6,332 nt of DNA from Nanobdellota archaeon (GTDB lineage Archaea; Nanobdellota; Nanobdellia; Pacearchaeales; GW2011-AR1): positions 1 to 6,332 of the forward strand of contig JAUYDD010000054.1 of the NCBI GenBank assembly GCA_030704765.1, given 5' to 3'. The notes under the pieces were generated by a model, which was not told where the DNA came from, did no database searches, and saw nothing but the letters and a program-made list of their open reading frames with translations. Positions 5,877 to 6,332 of this stretch are shown piece by piece. The position numbers and the translations under genes are program-made. Each line of letters begins with the position of its first letter. Positions within the stretch are counted from its first letter, which is position 1.

Positions 5877-5937
5877 CGAAATTGATAACTCCATAATTTA
5901 TTATGGAGCGTAACAAAAGATACTATTATCAATTTCG
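5877..5937 (-). repeat. Nested hairpin of inverted copy
   Basis: CGAAATTGATAA (5877-5888) pairs with TTATCAATTTCG (5926-5937). An inner 8-bp hairpin, CTCCATAA/TTATGGAG (5889-5908), stacks on one arm only. The unpaired strand holds, on the minus strand, GTATCTTTTGTTACG (5923-5909), related to the motif of the terminal hairpins. In copy 1 the equivalent hairpin is 203-258. Confidence 0.68.
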
Positions 5938-5946
5938 GAGCATCCT

Positions 5947-6003
5947 AAAAACAAGTGCCTGACACAAACCACATCCTTTAGGATGTGGTGGCACATTGTT
6001 TTT
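5947..6003 (-). repeat. Short-form end hairpin of inverted copy
   Basis: AAAAACAAGTGCC (5947-5959) pairs with GGCAC-A-TTGTTTTT (5990-6003), leaving one bulged base at 5995 that equals the bulged T of copy 1. An inner perfect 10-bp stem, ACCACATCCT/AGGATGTGGT (5968-5989), replaces the branched apex of the longer copies. Confidence 0.7.
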
Positions 6004-6024
6004 TTGATATAAAAGACTCGCAAA

Positions 6025-6040
6025 GATTTAAAAATATAAT
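6025..6040 (+). promoter_or_regulatory. TATA-box promoter of the duplicated gene start
   Basis: GATTTAAAAATATAAT is identical to 3932-3947 and at the same distance from the start codon. The promoter therefore looks intact, and the broken gene copy may still be transcribed into the hairpin element downstream. Confidence 0.6.
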
Positions 6041-6061
6041 CTCTCTTTAAAAATTATAAAT

Positions 6062-6066
6062 AGGTG
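6062..6066 (+). promoter_or_regulatory. Ribosome binding site of the duplicated gene start
   Basis: AGGTG lies 5 nt before TTG at 6072, exactly as ahead of the intact gene at 3979. Confidence 0.55.
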
Positions 6067-6071
6067 TAAAG

Positions 6072-6194
6072 TTGAAATCAAATAAGTCTGATAAAAGAAA
6101 AGCAAAAAAGCATTTAAAACATAAATCAAAAGGATTTTTTATTATTGCTATATGTGCTTTATTATTCATAATCCTGATTTTCATATCTCTTAAT
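6072..6194 (+). pseudogene. 5' fragment of a duplicate of the 3979 gene, broken by the repeat element
   Basis: Codons 1-41 match those of the gene at 3979 at 119 of 123 bases. The changes are one Lys to Asn, one Met to Ile and two silent, leaving the basic N-terminus and membrane segment intact. Homology stops after SLN, where the hairpin element begins at 6195. Read-through gives an 80-residue frame ending at 6314, but residues 42-80 are simply the element translated and carry no protein signature. Promoter and ribosome binding site are preserved, so a short membrane peptide could still be made. The rest of the original gene may lie beyond the window edge, in which case this is an insertion mutant and not a partial duplicate. 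Confidence 0.78.
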
Positions 6195-6332
6195 CAAAAA
6201 AACAATGGGCCACCACACCCTAAAGGTTTTTTGCCACGGCAAAAAATCGCCTGCTGGCGAGTGTGGTTTGATTGGCCCTTGTTTTTAGGATGCTCAGAAA
6301 TTAAAACAAACTAACATCCACATCTTAAAAGA
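6195..6332 (+). mobile_element. Hairpin-rich repeat element, copy 3 (cut by window end)
   Basis: This matches 104-241 at 133 of 138 bases. It starts CAAAAAAACAATGGGCC after AAT, inside a duplicated gene. The end hairpin (6198-6286) is complete. Its apex contains a perfect 9-bp TTTTTTGCC-AC-GGCAAAAAA hairpin (6227-6246), which has two mismatches in copy 1, and a CGCC-TGCT-GGCG mini-hairpin (6248-6259). The nested hairpin that follows (from 6294) is cut by the window end. Confidence 0.7.

Larger units (their letters stand above)
5713..6006 (-). mobile_element. Hairpin-rich repeat element, inverted copy with six hairpins
   Basis: Relative to copy 1 this element is reversed: its CAAAAAAACAATG end is at 6006 and faces right, again abutting AT. 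It is almost wholly built of inverted repeats: 5713-5778, 5784-5809, 5811-5838, 5839-5871, 5877-5937 and 5947-6003. The hairpin at the CAAAAAAACAATG end shares sequence with copies 1 and 3 but lacks about 34 apical bases, and the middle hairpins are unlike copy 1. It interrupts the duplicated block between positions equivalent to 3916 and 3918. The outer 33 bases (5680-5712) belong either to the element or to its insertion scar. A 67-codon minus-strand frame running through it is incidental to the hairpins. Confidence 0.6.
6011..6194 (+). repeat. Duplicated promoter and N-terminus block, copy B part 2
   Basis: This matches 3918-4101 without gaps: spacer, TATA box, ribosome binding site and 41 codons. 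It is bounded on both sides by outward-lying copies of the hairpin element whose CAAAAAAACAATG ends point at each other (6006 and 6195). Confidence 0.85.

Noticed and set aside
5713..5937. Integron attC-like recombination sites
   Set aside because: The imperfect hairpins with extrahelical bases invite the comparison, but the outer ends lack the RYYYAAC and GTTRRRY boxes, and no cassette genes or integrase are visible.
5713..6003. CRISPR array
   Set aside because: The hairpins are unequal in sequence and length, there are no direct repeats with unique spacers, and no cas genes are present.
6195..6314. C-terminal half of the 80-codon frame starting at 6072
   Set aside because: After codon 41 the frame translates the repeat element; the same DNA in copy 1 is not coding. 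It is treated as read-through of a broken gene.

Overview
The window is AT-rich, compact DNA that looks archaeal. It carries an mre11-rad50 operon in the order archaea use, TATA-box promoters about 25 nt ahead of inferred transcription starts, GGTG-type Shine-Dalgarno sites, and short lysine- and isoleucine-rich secreted proteins of no recognisable family. The low GC content, small genes and compact Rad50 suggest a DPANN-type lineage (for example Woesearchaeota or Pacearchaeota). That placement is an inference and not something the sequence proves.

Layout. Positions 1-37 may be the last codons of a plus-strand gene, followed by a T-run. Positions 104-415 hold a hairpin-rich element (copy 1). 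On the minus strand, reading from 3721 down to 412, are mre11 (393 codons), rad50 (688 codons, overlapping mre11 by 14 bp) and a 24-codon reading frame directly after rad50. That small frame has a strong ribosome binding site and its stop codon lies inside the terminal hairpin of copy 1. Positions 3722-3978 are a divergent promoter region. Positions 3979-4914 (+) encode a membrane-anchored, cysteine-containing extracytoplasmic protein with a TTG start. Positions 5016-5513 (-) encode a Tat-signal protein, possibly a lipoprotein. Positions 5514-6332 hold a partial duplication of the 3979 gene (upstream block, promoter, ribosome binding site and first 41 codons). It has been invaded twice by the hairpin element: an inverted copy (5713-6006) lies upstream of its promoter, and a third copy (from 6195, cut by the window end) follows codon 41.

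How the genes relate. Mre11 and Rad50 form the DNA double-strand-break end-processing complex. The two exported proteins face each other tail to tail and probably act at the cell surface; nothing in the sequence assigns them a reaction.

The most unusual content is the hairpin element. Three copies lie within 6.3 kb. All start AT|CAAAAAAACAATG, followed by a long hairpin with a conserved single-base bulge and compensatory base changes between copies. A second hairpin nested inside another follows, then a variable middle. Both complete copies end in a hairpin carrying a near-identical GTAACATNNGCTACG motif. No protein-coding capacity is visible in it, so it is either a non-autonomous mobile element or a structured RNA spread by one.
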